A DNA stretch of 64,000 nt from NCBI RefSeq assembly GCF_900182545.1, contig NZ_FXTJ01000018.1:1-64000 (forward strand), in the 5' to 3' direction. The stretch comes from Geodermatophilus aquaeductus (lineage in GTDB: Bacteria > Actinomycetota > Actinomycetes > Mycobacteriales > Geodermatophilaceae). The position numbers were made by a program, and so were the translations under genes. The notes beneath the pieces are model-generated. The model was not told the DNA's origin and ran no database searches. It was given only the letters and a program-made list of their open reading frames with translations. Of this stretch, positions 8,871 to 18,246 are shown piece after piece (positions within the stretch are counted from its first letter, which is position 1; each line of letters begins with the position of its first letter).

Positions 8871-9391
8871 GGCTCGACCCCCATCTCGTCCAGGGCCAGG
8901 CGCAGTGCCTTGAGCCCGTAGAACACCCGGCTGCGCAGCGTCCCGACCGGCACACCGAGCTCGGCGGCCACCTCCGTGTAGGGGCGGCCGCGCAGGTGCG
9001 TCTGCACGATCGCCGTGCGGTGCTCGGCGCTGATCCGCCGCAGCGCCTCCTCGACCACCCAGGCGTCCACCAGCCGGTCGTCGGCGGCGGCCTCGGGCGG
9101 CGTCGCCGGGTCGTCGGTCAGCTCCCGCTGCCACGGCCGGACGGCGAAGCGGCGGGCCTCGTCGACGACGACGTTGCGCGCGATCGCGAACAGCCACGTG
9201 CGCAGGCTGGCCAGCTGCGGATCGTAGGAGGCCGAGGCCCGCCAGGCCCGCAGGAACACCTCCTGGACGACGTCCTGCGCCGCGCCGCCGTCGCCGAGCT
9301 GGCGCAGCGCGAAGCGGTACAGCTCGGCCCCGTGCGCGGCGTAGGCCGCCCGCACGTCCAGCGGCGCCGGTGCCGGTGACCGCCGTGCCAT
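8867..9391 (-). CDS. ECF-family RNA polymerase sigma factor
   Basis: 174-residue group IV sigma factor. The region 2 signature is visible as AQDVVQEVFLRAWRASASYDPQLASLRTWLFAIARN, and region 4 as ISAEHRTAIVQTHLRGRPYTEVAAELGVPVGTLRSRVFYGLKALR (helix-turn-helix). The ATG at 9391 is preferred over the GTG at 9397 because GGGAGG sits 5 nt before it. With the overlapping anti-sigma gene it forms a standard sigma/anti-sigma operon of the SigK/SigL-RskA type. Candidate autoregulatory promoter elements lie upstream. Confidence 0.92.
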   Translation of the reverse strand: MARRSPAPAPLDVRAAYAAHGAELYRFALRQLGDGGAAQDVVQEVFLRAWRASASYDPQLASLRTWLFAIARNVVVDEARRFAVRPWQRELTDDPATPPEAAADDRLVDAWVVEEALRRISAEHRTAIVQTHLRGRPYTEVAAELGVPVGTLRSRVFYGLKALRLALDEMGVEP

Positions 9392-9428
9392 CCGCACCTC
9401 CCAGCCGGGTTCCCCGTTCAGGAGGACG

Positions 9429-9454
9429 TACGGCCGCCGGGCCGCGGCGGTTCA
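9429..9454 (-). promoter_or_regulatory. Candidate ECF promoter of the sigma gene
   Basis: Reading the minus strand: TGAACC, exactly 16 nt, then CGTA. This fits the common ECF pattern (TGAAC/GGAAC -35, CGT -10). It lies 37 nt upstream of the sigma gene start and immediately after the S9 peptidase gene, so it probably serves autoregulation. Confidence 0.5.
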
Positions 9455-9459
9455 CCCTG

Positions 9460-11403
9460 TCAGCGCACGACCTCGATCGGGGCGATCCCCTCCTCCGCCG
9501 GGAGGTCGAACCCCCACACCTGCGCGTAGAAGGACAGCTCGCCGTCGAGCGCGGCCCGGATGTTCTCCGCGCGCCGGAAGCCGTGCTGCTCTCCCTCGAA
9601 CAGCAGGTAGGCGTGCGGCACGCCCCGGTCCCGCAGGGCGGCCACCATGACCTCCGCCTGCTCGGGCGGCACGACGCGGTCCTCCGCGCCCTGGAACACC
9701 GCCAGCGGGGTGTCGAGGGCGTGCACGTGGGTGATGGGGGAGCGCTGCGCGTACACGTCGGCGCCGTCGGGCCACGGCGCCACCAGCCCGTCGAGGTAGC
9801 GGGACTCGAACTTGTGCGTGTCCGCGGCCAGCGCGCCGAGGTCGGCCACCCCGAAGTGGCTGGCGCCGGCGGTGAAGACGCCGGGCCGCAGGGTGAGCGC
9901 GGCCAGCGTCGTGTAGCCACCGGCCGAGCCGCCGCGGATGGCCATGCGCGCGGGGTCGACCCGGCCGGCGTCGGCGAGGTACCGGGCACAGGCGACGACG
10001 TCGTCGAGGTCGACGACGCCCCAGCGGCCCTGCAGCGCGTCGCGGTAGCGGCGGCCGTGCCCGGTGGAGCCGCGGTAGTCGACGTGCGCGACGCAGAAGC
10101 CGCGCGAGGTGAAGTACTGGATCTCCAGGTTCAGCCCGCGGTCGTGGGCCGACGTCGGGCCGCCGTGCACCATCACGATCAGCGGCGGGCGCTCGCCCTC
10201 GGGAGCGCTCACCTGCGGGTTGGTGGGCGGGTAGACCACGGCGTGCGCCTCGGCGATCCCGGTGCCGCGCTCCTCGGTCGGGAACGTCACGGACTCCGGG
10301 ACGGAGAACCAGGCCGGGTCCAGCCCGAGGTCGCGCGCCGGGCGGAGCACCTCCGCCTCCCCGCAGAGGTCCGCGCGCAGCACCACCGGCTCGCGCGTGG
10401 GGCTCCCGGCCGCGCACACCACGCCGTCGCCGGCCGCGGTCAGGTACCGCAGCGCGGTCCAGCCGGGCAGCCGCACCTCCGACGCCGTCCCGTCCGGGTC
10501 GAGGACGACCAGCCGGTCACCGCCGTCCCCGCCGGCCGCGGCCACCACCCGGCCGCCGGGCAGCAGCACGAACCGCCGCGCGCCGAAGACCCACTGCGGC
10601 CCGGCGATCTCGGTGCCGGTGTCGAGGACCAGCTCGGGCGCGCCGCCGGGCCGCCACCGCCACAGCGACCACACGTCGGTGCGGTCGCAGCAGAACCACA
10701 GGGTGCCGTCAGCGCCCCAGGTCGGCTGCACCGCGGACTCGCCCGGGCCGCCGGCCACCACTGTCTCGGTCCCGTCGGCGGCGCGGACCACCAGCTGTGC
10801 GGCGTCCCACGGCATGTCGGGGTGGTCCCACTGCAGCCACGCCAGCTCCCCGCCGGGCCCGGGCCGCGGGTCGGAGACGAAGTGGGGGCCGCTCACCAGC
10901 ACCTCGGCGGTGCCGTCGGGCGCCAGCCGCACGACCTCGTTGACGACGTCGGCAGCGCTCCCGGAGGAGGTGTGGGTCTCGCGGACGGCGAGCAACGACC
11001 CGTCCGCGGTGGGCACGAGGTCGGCGTACCGCACGCCGGCCGGCAGCTCCGGCTCCGGGGTGACGGCGACCGGGCCGTCGTCGCCGGGGGACAACCGGTA
11101 CAGCCGCTGGTCGTCGAAGTGGGTGAACCACACCGTGCCGCCGGCCACCGTCCACGCCGCCCCGCCGTACTCGTGCACACGGGTGCGGGCGTTCCACGGC
11201 GGCGGGAGGACGTCGGTGACCGTGCCGTCGGCCGAGCGCCGCACCAGCGCCGACCGGCCGCCCTCGCCGGGCCGTGACTCCGACCACCAGACGTCGCCCC
11301 CGTCGACGGCGACCTCGCCCAGCCGGGCGGCGGCGCGGACGACGAGTGCCGAGGTGAGCGGGGTCGGCCAGCTGCCGTACGGAACGGGGGAGGAGGGCGG
11401 CAT
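9460..11403 (-). CDS. S9-family prolyl oligopeptidase-like serine peptidase
   Basis: 647-residue two-domain enzyme. The N-terminal ~390 residues look like a seven-bladed beta-propeller (repeated WxxDG/DGT strands). The C-terminal alpha/beta hydrolase carries the triad S493 (GGSAGG), D575 (GAEDRVV) and H607 (GEQHGF), with HGGPTS as oxyanion-hole strand. This arrangement is that of acylaminoacyl/dipeptidyl peptidases of family S9C. There is no signal peptide, so it is probably cytoplasmic. The ATG at 11403 is chosen because TACGGT lies 6 nt upstream. It is divergent from ftsK. Confidence 0.93.
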   Translation of the reverse strand: MPPSSPVPYGSWPTPLTSALVVRAAARLGEVAVDGGDVWWSESRPGEGGRSALVRRSADGTVTDVLPPPWNARTRVHEYGGAAWTVAGGTVWFTHFDDQRLYRLSPGDDGPVAVTPEPELPAGVRYADLVPTADGSLLAVRETHTSSGSAADVVNEVVRLAPDGTAEVLVSGPHFVSDPRPGPGGELAWLQWDHPDMPWDAAQLVVRAADGTETVVAGGPGESAVQPTWGADGTLWFCCDRTDVWSLWRWRPGGAPELVLDTGTEIAGPQWVFGARRFVLLPGGRVVAAAGGDGGDRLVVLDPDGTASEVRLPGWTALRYLTAAGDGVVCAAGSPTREPVVLRADLCGEAEVLRPARDLGLDPAWFSVPESVTFPTEERGTGIAEAHAVVYPPTNPQVSAPEGERPPLIVMVHGGPTSAHDRGLNLEIQYFTSRGFCVAHVDYRGSTGHGRRYRDALQGRWGVVDLDDVVACARYLADAGRVDPARMAIRGGSAGGYTTLAALTLRPGVFTAGASHFGVADLGALAADTHKFESRYLDGLVAPWPDGADVYAQRSPITHVHALDTPLAVFQGAEDRVVPPEQAEVMVAALRDRGVPHAYLLFEGEQHGFRRAENIRAALDGELSFYAQVWGFDLPAEEGIAPIEVVR

Positions 11404-11409
11404 GCAGGG

Positions 11410-11470
11410 ACCGTAGGCCGGGGACACGACGTCGCGCCTGCCTGGGCGGACGCCCGGTGACGGCTACCGT
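11410..11470. promoter_or_regulatory. Back-to-back leaderless promoters (S9 peptidase / ftsK)
   Basis: On the minus strand TACGGT (11410-11415) ends 6 nt before the peptidase ATG. On the plus strand TACCGT (11465-11470) ends 6 nt before the ftsK ATG. The two divergent genes are separated by 73 bp. Confidence 0.65.
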
Positions 11471-11476
11471 CGGCGC

Positions 11477-14032
11477 ATGCCTGCCCGCACCACGCCCTCG
11501 CGCCGGCCGGCCGGCTCGGCCCCCCGGGGCCGGTCCGGGTCGACGGCCTCCGGCAAGCGGCCGGCCCCGCGCACCCCCGCCCGCAACGGCAACCGCAAGC
11601 CGCCCGCCCGCAAGCCGGCCCCCAAGCAGGGCTCCGGTGCGGCCGCCGGTGCCTGGCGGGCCGCCGCGGGCGCCTGGTCCCTCGTCGCCCGCGGCGCCGG
11701 GGGACTGGCCCGCTCGGTGGCCCGCCCGGAGGAGGCCGAGCCGCTCGCCCCCGAGCACCGCCGCGACGGTGCCGGCCTCGCCGTCCTCGGCCTGGCCGTC
11801 GTCCTCGGCGCCGCCGCGTGGTTCGACGGCATCGGCCCCGTGGGCGCCGGGATGGCCGACGGCGTCCGCTGGGTGGTCGGCTCCCTGCTGGTCGTGCTGC
11901 CCGCGCTGCTCTTCCTCGTCGCCCTGCGGCTGCTGCGCCGAGCGCCGCGCCCCGAGGCCCGCGGCCGGCTGGCCATCGGCTGGGTGTGCGCCACGCTCGC
12001 GGTGCTCGGCATCGCCTCCGTCGTCGGCACGCCCGCCGACCCCACGGGCGGCGAGCCCGGCTCCGGCGGCCTCGTCGGCTGGGCGGTCGGCACGCCGCTG
12101 ACCGCGGGGCTCGGCGCCGTCGTCGCCGTCGTGCTGCTGTCCCTGCTCGCCGTCTTCGCCGTGCTCGTGCTCACCGCGACGCCGCTGCACCAGGTGCCCG
12201 AGCGGCTGCGCGGCTTCGTCGACCGGGTCACCGGCGCCGACGGCGACTGGGACGACGACTCCGACGAGTACGACGACGAGCCGGAGGAGGAGCCGGTCCG
12301 GCCGCGCCGCTCCAAGCGCGCCGCACTGGCCGAGGCGCTGTCGGAGGACGAGCCCGACCTCACCGCCACCGGGCCCATCGACCACGTCCCGCACACCGAC
12401 GTCCGCGCGGCCGTCCGCGTCGAGCCCGACCCCGAGCCGGCCGCGCCCGAGCCGCGGCGTCCGGCCGTGGTGGACCGCACCGCGCAGGCCGAGCAGCTGC
12501 CGCCGATCGAGGAGCCCGAGCAGCTGCTCATCGAGCCGGTGGAGGGCGAGTACACGCTCCCGCGGGTCAGCCTGCTGCGGCCCGGCACGCCGCCGCGGGC
12601 CCGCTCGCAGGCCAACGACGCCGCCATCGAGGCGATCACCGGCGTCCTCGAGCAGTTCAACGTCGACGCCCGCGTGGCCGACATGACCCGCGGCCCGACG
12701 GTCACCCGGTACGAGGTCGAGCTCGGCCCCGCGGTGAAGGTCGAGAAGATCACCGCGCTGACCCGCAACATCGCCTACGCCGTCGCCAACGACAACATCC
12801 GCATCCTCGCGCCGATCCCCGGCAAGTCGGCCGTCGGCATCGAGGTGCCCAACACCGACCGCGAGACGGTCAGCCTCGGCGACGTCATGCGCTCCAACGT
12901 CGCCAAGCAGGACCCGCACCCGATGCTGGTCGGCCTGGGCAAGGACATCGAGGGACGCTTCGTCTGCGCCAACCTGGCGAAGATGCCCCACCTGCTGGTC
13001 GCCGGTGCCACCGGCGCCGGCAAGTCCTCGTGCATCAACTCGCTGCTGACCTCGCTGCTGCTGCGGGCCACGCCCGACCAGCTGCGGATGATCCTGGTCG
13101 ACCCGAAGATGGTCGAGCTCACGCCCTACGACGGCATCCCGCACCTGATCACGCCGATCATCACCGACCCGAAGAAGGCCGCCACCGCGCTGGCCTGGCT
13201 GGTCGAGGAGATGGAGCAGCGCTACCAGGACATGCGCGCCACCGGCGTGCGTCACATCGACGACTTCAACCGCAAGGTCGAGAACGGCGAGATCACGCCG
13301 CCGCCGGGCAGCGAGCGGATCTACCGCCCCTACCCCTACATCCTCACGATCGTCGACGAGCTCGCCGACCTCATGATGGTCGCCCCGCGCGACGTCGAGG
13401 AGTCGATCGTCCGGATCACGCAGAAGGCCCGCGCCGCCGGCATCCACCTGGTCCTGGCCACCCAGCGGCCCTCGGTCGACGTCGTCACCGGCCTGATCAA
13501 GGCCAACGTGCCCTCGCGGCTGGCGTTCTCCACCTCCAGCCTCACCGACAGCCGGGTCATCCTCGACCAGCCGGGCGCGGAGAAGCTGATCGGCATGGGC
13601 GACGCCCTGTTCATGCCGATCGGCGCCGGCAAGCCGCAGCGGGTGCAGGGCGCCTACGTGTCCGACGCCGAGATCGAGGCGGTCGTCGAGTTCACCAAGC
13701 GCCAGGCCGAGCCGGAGTACCGCGAGGAGGTCTTCAGCGCCGCCGCCGCGGGCGAGAAGAAGGAGATCGACGAGGACATCGGCGGGGACCTGGACCTGCT
13801 GTGCCAGGCCGTCGAGCTCGTCGTCACCAGCCAGTTCGGCTCGACGTCGATGCTGCAGCGCAAGCTGCGGGTCGGGTTCGCCAAGGCCGGCCGGCTCATG
13901 GACCTCATGGAGACCCGCGGCGTCGTGGGCCCCTCGGAGGGCTCCAAGGCCCGCGACGTGCTGATCAAGCCCGACGAGCTGGAGTCGGTCCTGTTCACGC
14001 TGCGTGGCGGCACGCTGCCCGGCGGCGAGTAG
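11477..14032 (+). CDS. ftsK: DNA translocase FtsK/SpoIIIE
   Basis: 851-residue septal DNA pump that clears chromosome termini during division. There is a basic disordered N-terminus rich in Arg/Pro/Lys, four transmembrane segments between about residues 95 and 240, an acidic/proline linker, then the motor. The Walker A is GATGAGKS at 510-517, and [13 protein letters not shown] is the Walker [23 protein letters not shown] is a FtsK hallmark. The C-terminal gamma domain ([39 protein letters not shown]) binds KOPS-type polar sequences. The length matches actinobacterial FtsK. Confidence 0.96.
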   Translation: MPARTTPSRRPAGSAPRGRSGSTASGKRPAPRTPARNGNRKPPARKPAPKQGSGAAAGAWRAAAGAWSLVARGAGGLARSVARPEEAEPLAPEHRRDGAGLAVLGLAVVLGAAAWFDGIGPVGAGMADGVRWVVGSLLVVLPALLFLVALRLLRRAPRPEARGRLAIGWVCATLAVLGIASVVGTPADPTGGEPGSGGLVGWAVGTPLTAGLGAVVAVVLLSLLAVFAVLVLTATPLHQVPERLRGFVDRVTGADGDWDDDSDEYDDEPEEEPVRPRRSKRAALAEALSEDEPDLTATGPIDHVPHTDVRAAVRVEPDPEPAAPEPRRPAVVDRTAQAEQLPPIEEPEQLLIEPVEGEYTLPRVSLLRPGTPPRARSQANDAAIEAITGVLEQFNVDARVADMTRGPTVTRYEVELGPAVKVEKITALTRNIAYAVANDNIRILAPIPGKSAVGIEVPNTDRETVSLGDVMRSNVAKQDPHPMLVGLGKDIEGRFVCANLAKMPHLLVAGATGAGKSSCINSLLTSLLLRATPDQLRMILVDPKMVELTPYDGIPHLITPIITDPKKAATALAWLVEEMEQRYQDMRATGVRHIDDFNRKVENGEITPPPGSERIYRPYPYILTIVDELADLMMVAPRDVEESIVRITQKARAAGIHLVLATQRPSVDVVTGLIKANVPSRLAFSTSSLTDSRVILDQPGAEKLIGMGDALFMPIGAGKPQRVQGAYVSDAEIEAVVEFTKRQAEPEYREEVFSAAAAGEKKEIDEDIGGDLDLLCQAVELVVTSQFGSTSMLQRKLRVGFAKAGRLMDLMETRGVVGPSEGSKARDVLIKPDELESVLFTLRGGTLPGGE

Positions 14033-14056
14033 GAGGACCCCGTCGCGGACGGCGCC

Positions 14057-14062
14057 TACGAT
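14057..14062 (+). promoter_or_regulatory. -10 box of leaderless rimO transcript
   Basis: TACGAT ends 6 nt before the GTG at 14069, in the 36-bp gap after ftsK. Confidence 0.6.
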
Positions 14063-14068
14063 GGACGG

Positions 14069-15499
14069 GTGACAGCCCCGCTCAGCCCTGCCCGGACGGT
14101 GGCGGTGGTGACCCTCGGCTGCGCCCGCAACGAGGTCGACTCCGAGGAACTGGCCGGCCGGCTCGCCGCCGACGGCTACCGGCTCGTCGAGGACCCCGAG
14201 GGTGCCGACGCCGTCCTGGTCAACACGTGCGGGTTCATCGAGTCGGCGAAGAAGGACTCGGTCGACGCCATCCTCGCGGCCACCGACAGCGGTGCCGAGG
14301 TCGTCGCCGTCGGCTGCATGGCCGAGCGGTACGGGTCCGAGCTGGCCGGCGCGCTGCCCGAGGCCACCGTCCTCGGCTTCGACGACTACGCCGCCATCGG
14401 TGACCGGCTCGACGACGTCCTCTCCGGCCGGCCGCTGGTCCCGCACTCGCCGCGCGACCGCCGCACGCTCCTGCCGATCAGTCCGGTCGCCCGCACCGCC
14501 GCCGTGACCGCCGAGGAGGCGCCCGCCATCCCCGGCCACGGCTGGGTGCAGCGCCGCCGGCTGGCCTCGGGTCCCTCCGCCGCACTCAAGCTCGCCTCCG
14601 GCTGCGACCGGCGCTGCGCCTTCTGCGCCATCCCCACCTTCCGCGGCTCGTTCGTCTCCCGCCCGCCGGCCGAGGTCCTCACCGAGGGGCGCTGGCTGGC
14701 CGGTCAGGGCGTCACCGAGCTGGTGCTGGTCAGCGAGAACTCGACCTCCTACGGCAAGGACCTCGGCGACCTGCGCTCGCTGGAGCGGCTGCTGCCGCAG
14801 CTGGCCGCCGTCGAGGGGATCGTCCGCGTGCGGGTGGCCTACCTGCAGCCGGCCGAGCTGCGCCCGGGGCTGCTCGAGGTCATCGCCACCACCGAGGGCG
14901 TGGCGCCCTACTTCGACCTGTCCTTCCAGCACTCCTCGCCGGGCCTGCTGCGCCGGATGCGCCGCTTCGGCGGCACCGACGACTTCCTCGCGCTGATCGG
15001 CCGCGCGCGGTCGCTGGCGCCCACGGCGGGCTTCCGCACCAACGTCATCCTCGGCTTTCCGGGGGAGACCGGGGACGACGTCGCCGAGCTCGAGCGCTTC
15101 CTCACCGAGGGCCGCCTCGACGCCGTCGGGGTGTTCGGCTACTCCGACGAGGAGGGCACCGAGGCGGTGGGCATGACGGGCAAGCTCGAACAGGCCGAGA
15201 TCGACGCGCGGGTCCGCCGGATCACCGACCTGGCCGAGGAGCTCACCGCCCAGCGCGCCGAGGACCGCGTCGGCGACCGCGTGGAGGTGCTCCTCACCGA
15301 GGACCTCTCCGCGGAGCAGGGGCCGGGCGTCTGGGCCGGCCACGCCGCGCACCAGGACCCCGAGGCCGACGGCACCACCACGGTCACCGGGGTGCCCGGC
15401 GACGCCCGGCCCGGGCAGCTGCTCGACGCCGAGGTGGTCGGCACGGAGGGCATCGACCTCGTCGCCGCCGCGCTCGCGCCGGTACCGGCCGAGCGGTGA
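14069..15499 (+). CDS. rimO: Ribosomal protein uS12 methylthiotransferase
   Basis: 476-residue radical-SAM methylthiotransferase that modifies an aspartate of ribosomal protein S12. The UPF0004 domain begins [20 protein letters not shown]. The radical-SAM cysteines are C179, C183 and C186 in [13 protein letters not shown], and [10 protein letters not shown] and a C-terminal TRAM domain follow. [13 protein letters not shown] and the [13 protein letters not shown] stretch separate it from its paralogue MiaB, which is present at 43566. GTG start, leaderless. pgsA starts 7 bp after its stop. Confidence 0.95.
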   Translation: MTAPLSPARTVAVVTLGCARNEVDSEELAGRLAADGYRLVEDPEGADAVLVNTCGFIESAKKDSVDAILAATDSGAEVVAVGCMAERYGSELAGALPEATVLGFDDYAAIGDRLDDVLSGRPLVPHSPRDRRTLLPISPVARTAAVTAEEAPAIPGHGWVQRRRLASGPSAALKLASGCDRRCAFCAIPTFRGSFVSRPPAEVLTEGRWLAGQGVTELVLVSENSTSYGKDLGDLRSLERLLPQLAAVEGIVRVRVAYLQPAELRPGLLEVIATTEGVAPYFDLSFQHSSPGLLRRMRRFGGTDDFLALIGRARSLAPTAGFRTNVILGFPGETGDDVAELERFLTEGRLDAVGVFGYSDEEGTEAVGMTGKLEQAEIDARVRRITDLAEELTAQRAEDRVGDRVEVLLTEDLSAEQGPGVWAGHAAHQDPEADGTTTVTGVPGDARPGQLLDAEVVGTEGIDLVAAALAPVPAER

Positions 15500-15506
15500 G
15501 GTCCCG

Positions 15507-16169
15507 GTGAGCGCCGTGCCGACGGACCCCGCGGCGACCCCGCCCTCGTCGGCCCGCCTGGTCAACGTGCCCAACGCGCTGACCCTGTTGCGGCTGGCCG
15601 TGGTGCCGGTGTTCGCGGTGCTGCTGCTCTCCGACGGCGGGATGGACGACGACCGCCGCGTCTGGGCCACGGTCTTCTTCGCGCTGGCGATCATCACCGA
15701 CCGCTACGACGGGCTGATCGCGCGGCGCACCGGCCAGGTGACCGAGTTCGGGAAGCTGGCCGACCCGATCGCGGACAAGGCGCTCACCGGCACCGCGCTG
15801 GTCGGGCTGTCGGTGCTCGGCCTGCTGCCCTGGTGGGTGACGCTGGCGATCCTCGTCCGCGAGGTCGGCGTCACCCTGCTGCGGTTCTGGGTGATCCGGC
15901 ACGGCGTCATCGCCGCCAGCCGCGGGGGCAAGGCCAAGACCGTCGTCCAGGCGCTGGCCATCGGCCTGTACATCCTGCCGCTGGGCGGGGTGCTGGCCAC
16001 TGCCCGGTGGTGGGTCATGGCCGCCGCGCTGGTGCTCACGCTGGTGACCGGCCTCGACTACGTCTACCGGGCCCTGACGCTGCGCCGTACCAGCGCCCGG
16101 GCCATGCGCGCCGCCGCGGCGCGGCGCGCCGCCGGCCCCACCGGCTCCCGCACCGACACCGCCGCCTGA
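15507..16169 (+). CDS. pgsA: CDP-diacylglycerol--glycerol-3-phosphate 3-phosphatidyltransferase
   Basis: 220-residue membrane enzyme that makes phosphatidylglycerol phosphate. The CDP-alcohol phosphotransferase motif DGxxARxxxxxxxxGxxxDxxxD is seen in [18 protein letters not shown] and the following KLADPIADK, with several hydrophobic segments after it. The basic, alanine-rich tail after about residue 190 is cytoplasmic. The GTG at 15507 has a weak GTGAGG ribosome-binding site. In many actinobacteria cinA follows pgsA; here no cinA is found and clgR comes next. Confidence 0.92.
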   Translation: MSAVPTDPAATPPSSARLVNVPNALTLLRLAVVPVFAVLLLSDGGMDDDRRVWATVFFALAIITDRYDGLIARRTGQVTEFGKLADPIADKALTGTALVGLSVLGLLPWWVTLAILVREVGVTLLRFWVIRHGVIAASRGGKAKTVVQALAIGLYILPLGGVLATARWWVMAAALVLTLVTGLDYVYRALTLRRTSARAMRAAAARRAAGPTGSRTDTAA

Positions 16170-16223
16170 GGGCCCCCGCCCGGGAGCCGGGCGCCGGGAA
16201 CGTGCAGCCCAGTCCCGGTGTTA

Positions 16224-16281
16224 CGCCATGAGCGGACGCGGCCCTGCCGGCTCGGTGCCGGACAGGGGCGCCGCGTACCGT
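16224..16281 (+). promoter_or_regulatory. Candidate clgR promoter and ClgR box
   Basis: TACCGT at 16276-16281 is a good -10 box, giving a 5' leader of about 50 nt. Upstream, CGC-N5-GCG at 16224-16234 matches the core of ClgR operators and would lie near -59, a plausible activator position. The core is short and common in GC-rich DNA, so the operator call is weak. Confidence 0.35.
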
Positions 16282-16338
16282 GGGCGCACGGCACCTGCGG
16301 GTGCCGCCGCTCTTCCCTCAGCCAGACAGGAGACGGCC

Positions 16339-16770
16339 ATGACGCTGCTGCGCACCCAGCTCGGGCAGACCCTGCGCGGTCACCGGCTGCGGCAGCGGCG
16401 CACGCTGCGCGACGTCTCCGGTGCCGCCCGGGTCAGCCTGGGATACCTCTCCGAGGTCGAGCGCGGGCAGAAGGAGGCGTCCTCCGAACTGCTCGCCTCC
16501 ATCTGTGACGCCCTCGACGTCGAGCTGGCCGACCTGCTCGCCGAGGTGAGCTCCGGACTGCGCGGCCCCGACGGCCGCGTCCGCCAGTTCGCCGCCGCCG
16601 GCGGTGCCGCGGCCCCCGTCGAGGGCCCGTCCGCCGACGCCGCCTCTCCCGAGGAGACCGCCGTCCCGGCCGAGACGGCCGCCCCCGTGCCCGAGCCCGC
16701 GCTCGCGCTGGTCGGCGCCACCACCCGCGCCGCCCACCGCGCGGGCAGCGCCGTCTCCCTCGCCGCGTAG
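16339..16770 (+). CDS. clgR: ClgR-type XRE transcriptional regulator
   Basis: 143-residue protein with an N-terminal Cro/CI-type helix-turn-helix ([45 protein letters not shown]). This is the signature of ClgR, which activates clp protease and envelope-stress genes in actinobacteria. The C-terminal half is Ala/Pro/Glu-rich and ends in SLAA, resembling the ssrA-like tail by which ClpP proteases degrade ClgR. The ATG at 16339 is chosen for the CAGGAGA ribosome-binding site; an upstream in-frame ATG at 16228 would add an unlikely 37 residues. The location after pgsA matches M. tuberculosis clgR. Confidence 0.88.
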   Translation: MTLLRTQLGQTLRGHRLRQRRTLRDVSGAARVSLGYLSEVERGQKEASSELLASICDALDVELADLLAEVSSGLRGPDGRVRQFAAAGGAAAPVEGPSADAASPEETAVPAETAAPVPEPALALVGATTRAAHRAGSAVSLAA

Positions 16771-16892
16771 GCCCCGACCGCCCGGCCGGACCGCGCGTCA
16801 CCGGCGGCACCGGCCCGGCGGTCGTGGCAGGGTGGGCCCCCAGGGGGACCACCCAGCCGCGGGTGGTGCAGCGGCCACCGACGGAGGTCGCC

Positions 16893-18122
16893 GTGCGGTA
16901 CCTGTTCCGGCCACCGGGCACGGACGGCGCGAGCCTGCTCGCCCTGCCCTGGCACCAGCCGCTCGAGGAGTGGGACCCGGACCTGCTGCTGGAGGTGCCC
17001 CAGCGCGGCATCTCGCGGCACGTCGTGCGGTTCGTCGCCGAGCAGGGCCGGGTCTTCGCGCTCAAGGAGATCGCCGAGCCGCTGGCCCGGCACGAGTACG
17101 CGCTGCTGGGGGAGTTCGAGGCGGAGGGCCTCCCGGCGGTCTCGGTCCTGGGCATCTGTGTCGACCGGCCCGGCGGGCAGGACGCCATCCTCGTCACCCG
17201 CTACCTCGAGTACTCGATGTCCTACCGGTACCTGTTCTCGCGGCCGAGCGCCCGGCAGTCGGTGGACCAGCTCATGGACACCCTGGTCGTGCTGCTCGTG
17301 CGGCTGCACCTGGCGGGGGTGTTCTGGGGTGACTGCTCGCTGTCGAACACCCTGTTCCGGCTCGACGCCGGCGCGCTGGCCGCCCACCTGGTGGACGCCG
17401 AGACCGCCGAGCGGCACCCGACGCTGAGCCGCGGTCAGCGGCACTACGACCTCGACCTCGCCCGCGAGCGGGTGGGCGCCGAGCTGCTCGACCTGCAGTT
17501 CGGCGGCCTGCTGCCCGACGGGGTCGACCCCATCGAGGTGGCCGACAGCCTCCCCCCGCGCTACGACCGGCTGTGGGAGGAGGTCACCCGCGAGGAGGTC
17601 TTCCAGGCCGACGAGCAGCGCTACCGCGTGGCCGACCGGCTGCGGCGGCTCAACGACCTCGGCTTCGACGTCGGCGAGGTGGAGCTCGTGACCTCCGACG
17701 AGGGCGCCCGCCTGCGCGTCGAGACCCGGGTGTCCTCACCCGGCCAGCACCGTCGCGAGCTCATGCGGCTCACCGGGCTGGAGGTCCAGGAGAACCAGGC
17801 GCGGCGGCTGCTCAACGACCTGCGCACCCACCGGGCGTGGCTGGAGCAGAAGACGGGAGCGCCGGTGTCGGAGGCGGTGGCCGGCGCGCGCTGGCTGGCC
17901 GAGGTCTACCAGCCCGTCATCGACGCCATCCCGCCGGAGCTGGCCGGCCGGCTCGCACCCGCCGAGGTGTTCCACGAGGTGCTCGAGCACCGGTGGTTCC
18001 TGTCGGAGCAGGAGGGCCGCGACGTCGGGACGACGCAGGCGGCGCGGTCCTACTTCAGCACCGTCCTGCCGCGCACCCCGCCGGAGCTCACCACGCCCTC
18101 GGTCATCGCCAGACGTCCCTGA
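16893..18122 (+). CDS. DUF4032 protein with kinase-like N-terminal domain
   Basis: 409-residue protein. The first ~210 residues look like a lipopolysaccharide-kinase/protein-kinase fold: RVFALKEIAEPLARHEY gives the ATP-site lysine region, LHLAGVFWGDCSLSNTLFRL resembles the catalytic loop (HxxGxxxGDxxxxN), and HLVDAETAE holds the metal-binding acid. The C-terminal part is the DUF4032 domain, with LRTHRAWLEQKTG and EVFHEVLEHRWFLSEQEG. The family is conserved in actinobacteria but its substrate is unknown. The GTG at 16893 has GGAGG 5 nt upstream. It lies between clgR and a sugar importer. Confidence 0.8.
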   Translation: MRYLFRPPGTDGASLLALPWHQPLEEWDPDLLLEVPQRGISRHVVRFVAEQGRVFALKEIAEPLARHEYALLGEFEAEGLPAVSVLGICVDRPGGQDAILVTRYLEYSMSYRYLFSRPSARQSVDQLMDTLVVLLVRLHLAGVFWGDCSLSNTLFRLDAGALAAHLVDAETAERHPTLSRGQRHYDLDLARERVGAELLDLQFGGLLPDGVDPIEVADSLPPRYDRLWEEVTREEVFQADEQRYRVADRLRRLNDLGFDVGEVELVTSDEGARLRVETRVSSPGQHRRELMRLTGLEVQENQARRLLNDLRTHRAWLEQKTGAPVSEAVAGARWLAEVYQPVIDAIPPELAGRLAPAEVFHEVLEHRWFLSEQEGRDVGTTQAARSYFSTVLPRTPPELTTPSVIARRP

Positions 18123-18246
18123 CACGGCGACGCGCCGGAGCGCCGGTCACGGCCGGGACACACCCGGGTTGCGCAGGTCTGTGAGGTGGGCCACGGTACG
18201 GATCGCGGTGATCGTCGGTGCTCGCCCGAAACGGAGGCGATAGGTC

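Noticed and set aside
10709..15697. 1662-codon minus-strand open frame opposite ftsK, rimO and pgsA
   Set aside because: Shadow of ftsK, rimO and pgsA; it shows no domain signature and runs through three plus-strand genes with leaderless promoters.
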